64,000 nucleotides of DNA from Brachionus rotundiformis (lineage: Eukaryota > Rotifera > Eurotatoria > Ploima > Brachionidae), in contig JAESIW010000200.1 of assembly GCA_016802295.1 (NCBI GenBank), forward strand, positions 1,891,923-1,955,922, in the 5' to 3' direction. Positions 1 through 11,609 of this stretch are shown piece after piece. The stretch's first letter is position 1; every line of letters begins with the position of its first letter. Both the position numbers and the translations under genes were made by a program. The notes beneath the pieces are model-generated. The model saw only the letters and a program-made list of their open reading frames with translations, had not been told where the DNA came from and ran no database searches.

Positions 1-1
1 G

Positions 2-1624
2 CTTAAATTTTCCTTTGTTGGAATCACTTTTTCTGAAGAAATAGATGGTGAGCAGAGGCAGCTTTTCGAGGACATGTTGACCAATTTGAGTTCGCTGATT
101 TATCAAGATCAAATTTCGGAGTCCAGTACCAAACAGCCTTATACTTTTTCGACTTTAAATGAGGAGCAAAAGGAAGAAAAAATTACACACGAAGAAGAGA
201 ATGAGAAGAACATGCAAAAATCGTGGTCAGCTGAAAGAATAGCCCAGAACATGGTCAATGGAGCACAATATTTATCCAATGGATTAGCCTCATCGACTGA
301 ATATGCAACCAAATACTTGAAAACCGGTGGTGAAAAACTTAAAAGTAATATACAGCCAAGGACAGAACCAGTTGCCGTAGATCCGAAATTAAAAAAAGTC
401 GTTCAGAATGTCAGATATGGAACTCATGTTACAGTCAGAGTAAGCTCTTTTTTGCTCGATAAATTATCCAACATTGCCAGTTCAGCAGCTAAAACAGTCG
501 CTCCGCATATAAAAAATGGTTCAAGTGCACTTTTGAACAAGGCTGGCATTGGTGGAAGCAAGAATGAATCTAATAACTACATTGAAAATGTATGTACAGT
601 TGCACATGGTTCCATTCAGAGTTTTTCAATTGTCTACGATTCATTGGAAAAAGCGGCCAAAACATTGGCAAAAAATATGAGCGAACAAACTGTCAATGTT
701 GTTGACCATAAGTAATTAATTTTCTAGGTTCAATTTAAAAACATTTTTATATAATTTTTTATCTTATTAATAATTATCATCAAAGATCGCTTAACTATAT
801 AATTAGAATTTTAACATATTTTACTATGACCATAAATATGTTATTTTTCTGTATAGTCAATAGAAAAAAGACAGGTTAAATAAAGAAAGAATGATTTTTT
901 TTATCAAGAAAAAAATTGTGATATTTGGTTTAAATTATTTTATAAGGAAAGATGTGATAAGGATATTTTCAAATTATATAAATTTAAAAATCAATTCTAA
1001 AATAATTACAAAACATTGATCATATTTTGTATGTTAGATCATTTGGTTCTATTTGACGAATTTTTTTCTGGGTCTTTTAAATTTTTAAACAATAAAATAA
1101 TAAGCTTTAAAAATTATCCAACTAAGCGTATCATGAAAAGCTGATATTTAAATTTTTCATGATGTATTTTATTTGAAAATTTTAAAAGATAATTTAACAA
1201 GTATATTAACCTATTATTTCATAATGTGAGCATTTTAATTAATTACTATCATGAAGAGGTTCAGCTAAATGCTGTTAATACTTAATGAAAAGTTTTTTCT
1301 AGAATTATTATACAGTTTAGCACGGTTGGGTGAATTCACCATTAAGAGAATTTTTAAAAAGAAATTTATTCGATTAGACAAAGTTAAAAATTTTAATTTA
1401 GATATGGACCTGACGCGGCTAAGGTAACCGAAAATGGGCTTTCTAGTGTGGGAAACGCGGCAACAACAATTTATAATTTTAGAGATATGAAAATAATTCG
1501 AACAATGGCAAAGGAAACGGCCAAAGAAACTTTATCTAGTTCTTCAAAAATAAACAAAACCTCTCAGTCAGAATCGACAGAGAATGATAAACAGAATGAC
1601 AAAAAAGCTAATCTAACTGTTTAG
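2..1624 (+). CDS. SPART: Spartin (senescence domain), 3' part
   Basis: Spartin is a cytoplasmic and lipid-droplet/endosome adaptor involved in lipid-droplet turnover and BMP signalling. The frame is open from the window edge, so the N-terminal MIT region lies outside. Exons are 2-711 and 1402-1624, joined across a GT-AG intron of 690 nt, giving 310 residues here. The visible part is the C-terminal senescence domain: repeated short amphipathic helices with AERIAQNMVNGAQYLSNGL, then IQPRTEPVAVDPKL, VAPHIKNGSS and a VAHGSIQSFSIVYDSLEKAAK stretch, as in animal spartins. Without splicing, a stop follows right after VVDHK; the second exon restores the conserved Y-G continuation and ends in a charged tail, as in the family. 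An AATAAA lies at 1673. Identity is confident; the N-terminus cannot be judged. Confidence 0.88.
712..1401 (+). other. Long intron of spartin
   Basis: GT-AG intron, 690 nt, much longer than the usual 45-60 nt here. It is A/T-rich and I see no coding or repeat structure in it. Confidence 0.7.
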
Positions 1625-2268
1625 ATAAAATAAGATTTTTTTAAATTGAATAATTATTTTTAGTAAATTTTCAATAAAATTTAGTTTATTTTTTAAAATA
1701 TTAAAGTAAAAGAATTTTTTAAAGTATTCACCAGTGAAGTGGTGATTGTATTTTGAACCCTTGAAATATTTTTTTTTTCAATCGACGTAACAAAATGATA
1801 ATTTTATTACATAAATTTTAATAATTGAAAATATTGTTAATTTTGTGAAATTTAGTGCTCAATATTTTACTCAATAATTTATACTCAAGCAATCTTTGAA
1901 AAATTAAAATTGCCTTAGATCCTGATTTAAAAAATCTAGAAGCTATTTGTCTCATTTTTAAATAAAATGACTATCATAAATTTTCTTTATTGAGATAAAA
2001 AATACTATTATTTTAATATTATTTCAAATTTTCGTTTCAAAAAGCTTTGCTTTCGACTTGAGGTTGCCAGTACATAGAGATTTGTTTATATACTTATAAA
2101 GGTGTAAATGTTGATTCGATGCATATGCCCAGAGCATAAATAATTTCGATTAAAAAATTAGAAAATGCAGAAATATTTTTGTTCAAAAATTTAATTTTTT
2201 TAAATAATTCAATTTTATATTTAGTTTAGATAATTTTTAATTTATTAAATTAACAAAATTTTAAAAAA
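1625..2268. other. Intergenic spacer spartin-CLOCK
   Basis: Holds the spartin 3' end with AATAAA at 1673-1678 and presumably the CLOCK promoter. No canonical CACGTG E-box or TATA box stands out. Otherwise featureless A/T-rich DNA. Confidence 0.6.
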
Positions 2269-5200
2269 ATGAGCTTTGGTAATTCGGATCGCTTCTACCG
2301 AGAACGGATGTCTTCTTCCTGTTCTTTAAAGTAAAATTGCTTGGACAACTAGGTGAAATTTATTTAATTTTATTATTAAAAAGAAGCGAAGATAGTGATC
2401 TGGATATGGACGATAGTAGTTTTACCAACAGCAGTTCGGGATTTTCCAGAATGAATTCGACATACTCATCGTCTTCTTATTCTTTGAACGACAAAAGGCG
2501 ATCAAGAAATCAGAATGAAAAAAAACGTCGTGACCAATTTAATCTTTTGATTCAAGAATTAGGAAACTTGTTAAACCATCCGCGGAAAATTGACAAAGCA
2601 ACAGTTCTGAATGAAACACTTTTCTTTTTCAGAAACTATAATGGTAAAAAATACATGAAGGATCATTTTTTGGACAAATATTTAATTACTTTTCCAAAAA
2701 TATTTTTTATAGAAAAACCGCTTTATAATAAGGAAATAGATTTTAAATACAAACCATTTTTCCTACAAAATGACGAGTTTATGAGATTCATGATTGAGGT
2801 ATTTGTAAAATTAATTGCCAAAATGAGAGGAATCATTTTTATTTTTTCTAAAATATAAGTTTCAAAACGCCTTCTGCCTGGTGTTTGATTTAAATGGTGA
2901 TATAAAATATGTTTCGGACGATATCATTCATTTGATGGGATATTTTCCGGTAAGGAAAAATTTTAATTATTTTTTATTTTTTGTATAAATTAAGATAATT
3001 CACTTATGGATCATATTTAAATAATAATTTATTTGAATATTAATAATTTGTAAATTAATATAAATATTATTCTTGTTTAATTATTTATTCATTTTGATAA
3101 AAGAATAGAATTTTTTGTAGGAACAATACTTTTAAGATATTTTCTTATCAAACATAAATAATTAAGACCATTCAAAAATAAAATTTTAAAATTACTCTAA
3201 TTTTTAAAGAAAAATATGCAAAATTGCTCAATATTTGATTATATAGATGAAAATAGTGTTAAACTACTTAAAAACTATCTGAAGCGTAAATTTAACCCAC
3301 TTGGTATATTTTAAAATATTGCCTTGTTTAAATGTTCTAGTAAATATTTGTTTTATTAGATCAAATTAGTTTGGAGTGTAAATTCAAAAGGATAAATGAT
3401 GGTAACATCGGCTATGAGCCCATTAGGATAAAAGGATTTTTTAAATGCACACCAAATTCTGGTAAATTTTAAAAATAACTTTGGAAATTCAACTAAATTA
3501 ATTGCTTGATCAAGTTGATTCAATGGGCCACTTCAACACAATTGCCAAACTTGATTGTTTCATGTCAATAAACGAGCTATATCCAAGTGATAATAATAAA
3601 AAAGAATTTAGAAGCGAATTGTCAATGGATCTAAAATATACTAGCTTAGATTCAAAGTATTTTAAATCTAAATTTTTTTAAATTTTTTTATCATACCACA
3701 AAAGAGCAACAGAAATAATTGGTTATAGTCCGATTGAAATCATAGGAACATGCAGCTATGATTATTGTCATTTGGATGACTTGGAAAAATTGATCGACTG
3801 CCATAAAAAATTGCTTCAAAATGGTGCTGTGCCTCTGATTGCGTACAGATTTCGCACCAAGGGACAGCAGTGGCTTTGGATTCAGTCAAGATTTCAAATT
3901 TTGTATCATCAAACAGCAATGAAGCCATATGCCATCATGGCTTTTAATCATGTCATAAGTCTCAATGAAGTTGTTGAGTCTAAAGATTTGTTGGATGTGA
4001 GTAGCTTTACCGCATCAATTGCAAATAGCAAAATTCCAGAAATCTTAACAGTTGATACCAAAACTGAGACTACAAATGAACAAATACCAAATCAAAATAA
4101 TGAAATAAACGAATCAAACCAAGTGTTTGGTTCCAACTTATTGATGTCTGTTGCTAACAATAAAGCTCCTATTAAACAAGAAAAGCATATCGATGATAGT
4201 CTTGGGGTAGATAACTTTTATGATTAGGAAATAATTAAGATTTTAATTTCTTTTTTCATGTTAGTCTATATTTTTGCGCAGTTTCAATGATATTGAATAT
4301 AGAAATTATGTTTTGAGTCAGTTCAAGCTAAAAAAGCAAAAAATCGAAAATATAATAAAAAAACATCAAGAAGAACTCAAAATACTTGAGGAAACAATGG
4401 ACAATATCAGAGACGGTAAGTTTAGAACTAAAAAATTTAAATCAAAGAGTCAAATAATATTCCTCAGAAAGAACTTTATAACACATAAAAAACATCGATT
4501 AATATAAAATCTATTAAGCTTTTAGAATTAAAAGTTTAATTAATAGATATCCACTTGAAAATAAGTCAAAATTACTGGGCATTATTTTAAAATGAGATTT
4601 AAATAAAAAATTAATTTTTAAAAAGGATTGTTAAATTTTTCTATTTTGGTATATAGATAATTCCTAAAAAAATTTAAATGAGCTTTTTTAATTGAGGAGA
4701 AGAAATTATTTTTCTGCAAAGCAATGAGATAAAATTTAAACTTGTTATTCTAATGGCCAACAACCAAAAAAAATATTAATAAAAGTTTAATTTTTTTGAA
4801 ATAATATTTGATCTATATAGGCATATTTAAATACAAAGCAAATCATGTTTAACCTTAACTAAGCTTTTTTTCGATAAATCTTATGTTTAATAATATTTTT
4901 TGGATAATAATCATATTGCTTCGATAAACTTATATTAACTAATAAAATCATTTTATTCAATTAGTTTATTTTTAACTTATTGATTTATTTTATCGTGTTT
5001 GATTGACAAAGAATGCTAAAATAAAAAGATAATAGGTTGAATTTTAAAGTTATTATTATATAATAAAAATTATTCTTGCTTTCATGTCCTTTTTAATTTT
5101 AATTATTAAGTTAATGCAGTAAAAGAAGAGACGATCTATAGATAAATACCAAAAATAAATATAAATTTCTATTTATCAATTTTTTTTAAGAGAAAAAACT

Positions 5201-5822
5201 CGCCAGCTGGGTTCTAGAATTTCAGCGTCAAGAATATAACTCAAATTTGTATAAAAATAATCTAAACTTCAATTCAAATAAGAGTGAAAAATCATCTCCA
5301 ACAGCTCAAGGATCTATGAGAAGTGACCAACAGTCTGCCATACTTCAGATCAACAACCAATCACCACAACAAAACAATTACAATGACAATTCTAGTCAAT
5401 CTCAATACATGAATAACAATAAAAATAGTCCTTTAATGGTCCAAAAGCAAGTTTCTGAAGAACCAAGTTTTATGAAGAATGATTATCAGCAAAACTACGA
5501 TAACAATAACAATTTACGGCTGAATAAGATCCCAAAGCGATCTTACAGCTCATCACCGGCACCAGCACCTTCTAGGAACAATTTTAATGAAGAAGCCGAA
5601 TTAGTCGGGCAGCTGATTAATATAAGATCAATTTTGCCAAGATCTAGTAATGAAAACCGGCCTGGTAATCCGAACGAGATTAATAACGACTTGAAAAGCA
5701 CACTTCAAAGAAATCCTTTGTCTTCAGTAAGTCTACAATCGATGGATATGGATGATTTAAATCCAGAAATGATTGACAAACTATTAAATAATTACAATTT
5801 TGAATCATTTCAAAATCAATAA
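2269..5822 (+). CDS. CLOCK: CLOCK, bHLH-PAS circadian transcription factor
   Basis: CLOCK pairs with BMAL/CYCLE in the nucleus and drives E-box genes. Ten exons: 2269-2330, 2384-2643, 2713-2798, 2860-2949, 3210-3303, 3360-3461, 3515-3656, 3705-4206, 4265-4415 and 5218-5822. All phases agree, giving 697 residues. The bHLH starts near residue 50 (SRNQNEKKRRDQFN, with the DNA-contacting Glu and Arg residues). PAS-A spans roughly 115-260, including YKPFFLQNDEF and a C-SIFDYI segment. PAS-B includes TSLDSK, IIGYSPIEIIGTCSYDY, CHLDDLEKL and KGQQWLWIQSRF, which closely follow CLOCK. A C-terminal coiled coil (FKLKKQKIENIIKKHQEEL) matches the exon-19-type helix of mammalian CLOCK. The Q/N/S-rich tail ends in an acidic DMDDLNPEMIDKLL motif. 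The 69 nt intron at 2644-2712 is in frame and stop-free but separates two conserved blocks. NPAS2 is the only real alternative. Confidence 0.92.
4416..5217 (+). other. Long last intron of CLOCK
   Basis: 802 nt GT-AG intron between the coiled-coil exon and the Q/N-rich tail exon. A/T-rich, no recognisable element. Confidence 0.65.
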
Positions 5823-6902
5823 ATAATTACGGTACAGATTCGATTTTTAGCGAAATATGCGTTTTTGTTGCTTAATTAAAGTATTAATGTTTAATAAATA
5901 AATATGTGTATCGGCTCAATGTTATATTCAAGCAAATATTTTGTTGTTTAAGATGTAAATAACCCATTAAATTACCAAATTTTTTCTAATTTTTGTATTT
6001 AGAATAAAAATTAAAAAAAAGTTTATTTGAAATTTTTATATACAAGTTAGGTGTTTTAAAGTTTGATATATAAACAAATGAACGAAAAATAATCGTATTG
6101 ACAATTTGGACATGACCAAAGTTGTTACTGTACATTATAGCTATTAATTATAAAAAATAATCAGAAAATATACAACATTGGAAGCAAATAAAAAATATAT
6201 CAGGTTCAAAGTGGTCATTGACCGAGAGTTATTATTTATTTATTTTCAAAATTTAAACCAACTATTTTAATTTTTTTTTCTAATTTTATAAATTACCTCA
6301 TCTATTTTATCAACTTAATTTGAATATTAAATTGATTTTTTTTAATCTTACCAATTTATCCTAAATTAAAAAAAAAAAATAATTTAGGAAAAGTTTTTCC
6401 AGGGCAGTTCCGAATGGCAGAGCCTTCTTTTCAGCCCGCATGGTTGCAATATAATTAAGATATTATTAATTTTATGTGTATAGTTAATAATTCATTTAAA
6501 TATAAATTGTTAAATTAAATTTTTGCTAAAAATTTGGCGTGTTAATGATTGAATCAAAGGGTGTTTTGTACTTTAAATTGTTTCTGGACATTAAATTGTA
6601 CCAATTTATCCTATTACTAAATATATCATCTAATGAGAATAGTAATTACCTGTATTTTAAGTCTCGAGGATCTAATTATGGTAACTAAAATAAGAATACA
6701 ATACAATTTCCTTTTTTAAAGTAAATTTGTCTACCGCTTAGTAAAAATCACCTAATTTTTACTCACTTTAGTCATATGAAAAACCGTATCAGATTATTTG
6801 ATATATTTAGTCATGTCAATTGTTCATAACATAATGCTCAATAAGATCCGTTCACCAAACATGGCTTAATTTACACTAAGATAATTGATATTATTTATTT
6901 AC
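5823..6902. other. Intergenic spacer after CLOCK
   Basis: Contains AATAAA signals near 5893 just after the CLOCK stop. A G/C-richer island lies at about 6388-6450, with two near-palindromic parts, and is not assigned to any gene. The rest is A/T-rich with nothing seen. Confidence 0.5.
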
Positions 6903-7048
6903 TTGTTTGTATACCGAGCTAAGGCTCCTTCAGAATAAAAATTAATTAAATTCAAATGTTAAATTAGATTAAAAAAGATTTATTGATTAAAAATGGTTCA
7001 AATGAAAAAGAAGAGATAGTTAGATAGGAATTACATATTGGAGTCGGA
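6903..7048 (-). mobile_element. LINE 3' end, copy A (5'-truncated)
   Basis: On the minus strand this ends in TTCTGAAGGAGCCTTAGCTC followed by a GGTATACAA stretch and an AAATA-type tail. The same 3' module recurs at 7071-7110 in copy B, and the sequence at 7000-7048 matches 7260-7318 of copy B. Copy A is therefore a short, 5'-truncated insertion of the same family. It is abutted directly by the tail of copy B. Confidence 0.7.
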
Positions 7049-7974
7049 TATTTATTTATTATTTATTTGTTTTCTGTACCGAGCTAAAGCTCCTTCAGAA
7101 TAAGTTAAAAATAAAAATAAAAAAAAATTATGGTCAATAAAATGAGATAAAAAAAGAAAGAATCAAAATAAAGTAAATAAGTTAAAAAAGTGAAAGTTGA
7201 AAAGACATAAATTGGAATAGATTGTTACATGTGGCAGATGTTTAAATGTTCATATTTCAGGAAAAAAAAGAAGAAATAGTAAGGTAACAATTACACAATG
7301 GAGTTGGGTATTCAATATATCTTGATTCGAAACCTTCTTTGTATTCCTTCACCAGTCTTACAACCAATGGAATAGAATGAATCAGTCCTGTCCCAACATA
7401 TCTCTCACTCAATTCAAAAAGCCGATTTGAGACTGTTAGTAATTTTAGTTTATTAAAAGCCTCCTGATGCACGATGTTGGATGAAGTATCATATTTTAAC
7501 TTAAGAATAGATCTGACTGTTGCATTCTGAATTGCTTGTAGTTTTTTGATATTTTATTTATTATATATTATTATTATATATTATTAGATATTATTTTCTG
7601 AAAATGAATTTAAGCAAGGAAAAGAATCTAAAATTGGTCCGACTAAAGATTTAAATGAATTTCCTAGTGTGTTTTGATTAAGATCCCATTTTTTGTTTGA
7701 CAGTATCTTAATAATATTTAGCCTTTTATTGCAGCGTTCTTTAATTTCGTCTGCCAGTTTATTAAGGTTTAGCATATGTTTCTTGGTATCAAATTTAATA
7801 CCAAGAAACTTGATTTCTTTTTGGCTCACTATTCTGTTTCCATAAATTTTTAAATTTAGATTATCACTCTCTTTTTTGTACTTAGAAAAAATTACTGAAC
7901 ATGATTTTTCAACTGATATCTTCATTTTCCATATAATAAGTCATTGTACTAGTTCGTTAATCTTATCTATTTTC
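7049..7974 (-). mobile_element. LINE 3' portion, copy B (degenerate RT C-terminus)
   Basis: Minus-strand remnant of a non-LTR retrotransposon. Segment 7925-7584 encodes a reverse-transcriptase C-terminal part with KMKISVEKSCSVIFSK and KFLGIKFDTKK, the motif that follows the YxDD palm in Jockey/I-group elements. Segment 7560-7257 encodes the tail region with IKKLQAIQNATVRS, AFNKLKLLTVSNRLFEL and VVRLVKEYKEGFESRYIEYP. The two parts are separated by a frame break at an A/T microsatellite (about 7555-7600). A stop codon lies just upstream of the KMKI segment in the same frame. The copy is 5'-truncated and non-functional. The family differs from the element at 8521-12393. Confidence 0.75.
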
Positions 7975-8518
7975 TAGGTTCAATTAGGATAAAAGGATAA
8001 TCTTAGTGAAAATTAAATTAGTGTTAATTAATGATGTCTGATCAAATTTTTTAATTTAAGCCACGTTAATTAAATTTAATTTAATTTCTATTACTTTGAA
8101 TTCATCAATAAATCAAGAAATTTTCTATAAAGATAAAGTTTTGGTCAAAATTTAATTCATTCAATATTCTTTATCTAAAATTTACTTTAGCTCAATCACC
8201 AAAGCAATTTTGCGTCATGTTTAGAATATCTAATGTTTATGTTAATCAATGAAAAAAAATTTAAATTAATTATTAAATAAACTAACTGATGAGCTTCAAA
8301 TATGAATTATATTATATACTTAATATTAATATCCCTCAATAAATAATTTATTAATTATTTAGTTGCGATATTTTAGCTTATTTTTAAATGATCTAAAATG
8401 CATTCAGAAACATGTATTTTTCTCATGATGAAGAATTATTTTATATTATTCTTTTATTAATACATGGTTATAATTGATATACATTTTTGGAAATAGAAAG
8501 TTAAAAAATTCAAATTTA
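7975..8518. other. Spacer between LINE insertions
   Basis: A/T-rich, no coding or repeat signal seen. Confidence 0.5.
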
Positions 8519-8573
8519 CGTAGTAGTAGTAGTAAATAATACTGCGACCCTATTGGGTTAAGCTTCTTCGAAG

Positions 8574-11500
8574 CTATGGCAGTAAATTAGACTGTTTCTT
8601 GAGCCATTTGTCCAGGTTAATTTTGAAATTAATGATTGATTCGGAATTGACGATGTACTGAGGTAGACTATTCCAGACATTAACTACTCGATTTGTTAAA
8701 AAATGATATCGTTGCATGCAACTTTTCACATCTTCTCTAACTATACATTTGTCATGTCTTCTTAAGCTATACGACTGGTTTCGAGAAAAATTAATACCAT
8801 TTTCAAAATTGATAATTTCGTATCTTTTAATAACTTTAAAAAGTTGGATTAAGTCTCCTCTCATCCTTCTAACTTTGAGATCAGTTAAATTTAGTATTTC
8901 AAGTCTTTTAGAGTAGTCAAATTTTCGAAGTGAAGGGATTATTTTTGTCATTCTTCTTTGTACTTTCTCGATTTCAAAAATATCTTTTTCAAGAAATGGA
9001 CACCATGAACTAATGGCAAACTCTAAATGAGGTCTAACCAGTGCTGTGTAGAGCATTCTCAATGTATCAATGTTTAAATTTCTGAAACTTTTTCTAATCA
9101 TAGCTAAAATACGATTTCCTCGACTCGTGCAATATTTTACTTGGTTAGTCCATTTCAAGTCACTTTGAATATATACACCTAAATCTTTTTCGAGAATTGT
9201 TTTAGATAAATTCTTTGTACCGTATCTGCTAAAAATGGTATAGTTAAACACAGGATTTTTTGAGCCAACATGCATTACATTACATTTTTCAATATTCAAA
9301 TCCAAAGCCCAAGTAAGTGACCAGCTTGAAATTGAGTCTATATCTTTTTGAAGTACGAGATTGTCCTGGGAGCTTTTAATTACAGACAAAACTTTAGTAT
9401 CATCGGCATATTTCTCACATTTATTAACTAAACGAGTCGAAAGATCGTTTATAAATATCAAAAATAATAGAGGTCCTAATACTGAACCTTGAGGTACTCC
9501 GCTGGTTACATCTAACCAACTTGACATGGATGAACCCAAAATTACCCTTTGTTTCCTCTCGCTGAGAAAATCACTAATCCAAAAATAAATCATATCGATA
9601 AAACCATATCTTTTAAGCTTATATAATAATAATCTATGCGATACTCTGTCAAACGCTTTCGAAAAATCTGTGTAAATTATATCGACAGATAATCCTTTGT
9701 TTAGAGCTGATGTGATAAAATCTATTGATTCAAGTAAATTTGTTGAACATGATCTTTTTGGCATGAATCCATGTTGTGCGTCAGATAAAAGATTTAGGTT
9801 TAAAAGAAAGGCTAACATGTGATCCTTGACCAGACTCTCGAGAATCTTGCAAATACCACTTGTAAGTGAGACCGGCCGATAATTGCTTGACTCAAGCTTA
9901 TTTCCTTTTTTAAAAAGGGGTGTCACATTTGCCATTTTCCAAATTAAAGGTAATTTTCCTTGTGAGAGAGATAATCTAAACAATAATGTGATTGGGCTCA
10001 CAAGACCAACTGCTGCCTTCTTTAAAACAATATTACTAACAAGATCTGGGCCACATGTTTTGTGTATATTTAGCGAGTTCAGCTTCTTTAAAACTTTTTC
10101 ATTGTTTACAATCTTGCCAATATCATTAGGACAAATAAAATTAGTGACTTTATCAAGAGCTGGAAAAGGTTTAGATACATCATCTAACGTAAATACTGAT
10201 TGAAAATATCTATTTAAGCATTCCACAATGTCATCAGGATCACTTATGACTTGTTTATTTGCATTTTTAATTGCCTTAATTCCTGAGCTGTTTCTATTCT
10301 TTTTATTGATATATTTATATATAAGTTTTGGATCTGATTTTGAGAGTTTGGCTAGTTTTGTTTCATAAGTTCGTACAGCCATGTTAACTGCAGAAGCAGC
10401 CTCTTTTTTAGCGTTACAAAAAATAAGATATTTTTCGCTTACCCATCCGCTCATTTTGTATGCTTGCCAAGATGAAAATTTTTTTCTTAACTTCTTTTTA
10501 ACATCCTTTGTCAACCATGGAGCAAAGCTTTTTTTATTCATTAAATTTACTTTTGGTATAAAGCGATCGCAGATATTTGAATAATGTTTCAGAAAAATAT
10601 CATAAGCATCATTTACGTTTAAGTTATTTATCTCATGAGACCAATCGATTTCTAATAACTGTTGAGAAATCGATTCATAATCACCTTTACTAAACAAAAA
10701 TTTCCGGCTAGAGAACTTTGACACTTGACTTTCTTTTAGATTCAAAGTCCAGTTTAAAGTGAGATGTCCACGGTTTACTTTACCTAAAGGTGGACCATAA
10801 CTTATTTCAGTAATACGGTTTTGCTCTTCTGTAATAACCAAGTCCAAAATATTACCAATAGCACCTGAACTTAATTGATAAGTTGGTGAATGAACATTTT
10901 GTATCAAAAACAAATCATCGAGAGTATCACTAAATCTCGCTGAGAAAGAATTTGACGAGTCATTAACTATATTATAGTGTTCATTTGTCCAGTCAATGTT
11001 AGGGAAATTAAGATCACCACAAATAAGAACTCCAGTATAGGAACCATGAGACAAAAGTTCACCAACTCTTATAAAAATAGATAAAAGGGCCTCCTGATCG
11101 TTGAAATCTGGAGGTCTATAGATACAACCAATTAAAATGTTTTCTATTCCAACTTTGATGGAGCACCATACTTGTTCAATTGTATTTGAATTAAGAATTT
11201 GATCATCAATAGGAAAAGAAGTTAAACTTTCTTTACAAAAAATACAGACGCCTCCACCAATACGAGTTTTTCGATTAGCTTTATAAGCAGTGTATCCTGG
11301 AATTGATGGGCTAAAGTGATCAGTAAACCATGTTTCTGCTATTAACAGAATATCAAATGAATCAAACAACTGGTTAATGCTAATGAGTTCATCAATCTTA
11401 TTAACAAGCGATGTCGAATTAGTGTAAAAACATTTTAATTGGTTTAACTTGACAAATTTTGAATTATTAATGATCTGATCTCCTCCCGATTTGGGACGAT

Positions 11501-11609
11501 CTTCCAGGTTCTGCAACATTGTTCTGTGTACTTTTGATCTTGTACTTAATGAATTTAGAGTCTTTGATTCCCCAACGGACTTCCGAGTTTTTAAGTTCTT
11601 CTTGTTCAT
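8574..11609 (-). CDS. LINE ORF2, endonuclease-reverse transcriptase
   Basis: 1011 residues without interruption. An apurinic-type endonuclease domain spans about 55-285 with FYTNSTS, LLIAETWF, GGGVCIF, IYRPPDF and the conserved GDLNFPNIDW. Where most family members have Ser-Asp-His near the domain end, this copy reads NRGHLTL. The reverse transcriptase spans about 530-800, with FKKGNKLESSNYRPVSLTS, DFSKAFDRVSH, SGVPQGSVLGPLLF and the catalytic KYADDTKVL. The C-terminus has VRPHLEFAISSWCPF, VQRRMTKI and the VWNSLP-FK-LD block typical of CR1/L2 proteins. It copies its own RNA at nicked chromosomal sites. The open frame suggests a young insertion. Confidence 0.9.
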   Translation of the reverse strand: MNKKNLKTRKSVGESKTLNSLSTRSKVHRTMLQNLEDRPKSGGDQIINNSKFVKLNQLKCFYTNSTSLVNKIDELISINQLFDSFDILLIAETWFTDHFSPSIPGYTAYKANRKTRIGGGVCIFCKESLTSFPIDDQILNSNTIEQVWCSIKVGIENILIGCIYRPPDFNDQEALLSIFIRVGELLSHGSYTGVLICGDLNFPNIDWTNEHYNIVNDSSNSFSARFSDTLDDLFLIQNVHSPTYQLSSGAIGNILDLVITEEQNRITEISYGPPLGKVNRGHLTLNWTLNLKESQVSKFSSRKFLFSKGDYESISQQLLEIDWSHEINNLNVNDAYDIFLKHYSNICDRFIPKVNLMNKKSFAPWLTKDVKKKLRKKFSSWQAYKMSGWVSEKYLIFCNAKKEAASAVNMAVRTYETKLAKLSKSDPKLIYKYINKKNRNSSGIKAIKNANKQVISDPDDIVECLNRYFQSVFTLDDVSKPFPALDKVTNFICPNDIGKIVNNEKVLKKLNSLNIHKTCGPDLVSNIVLKKAAVGLVSPITLLFRLSLSQGKLPLIWKMANVTPLFKKGNKLESSNYRPVSLTSGICKILESLVKDHMLAFLLNLNLLSDAQHGFMPKRSCSTNLLESIDFITSALNKGLSVDIIYTDFSKAFDRVSHRLLLYKLKRYGFIDMIYFWISDFLSERKQRVILGSSMSSWLDVTSGVPQGSVLGPLLFLIFINDLSTRLVNKCEKYADDTKVLSVIKSSQDNLVLQKDIDSISSWSLTWALDLNIEKCNVMHVGSKNPVFNYTIFSRYGTKNLSKTILEKDLGVYIQSDLKWTNQVKYCTSRGNRILAMIRKSFRNLNIDTLRMLYTALVRPHLEFAISSWCPFLEKDIFEIEKVQRRMTKIIPSLRKFDYSKRLEILNLTDLKVRRMRGDLIQLFKVIKRYEIINFENGINFSRNQSYSLRRHDKCIVREDVKSCMQRYHFLTNRVVNVWNSLPQYIVNSESIINFKINLDKWLKKQSNLLP

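Noticed and set aside
720..7985. TTTTCTAGGTTCAATT seen at about 721 and again at about 7970
   Set aside because: A single 16 nt A/T-biased match with no flanking similarity; chance or a very short relic.
3422..8000. ATTAGGATAAAAGGAT found in a CLOCK exon and at 7985
   Set aside because: One copy is coding in a conserved gene; no extended similarity.
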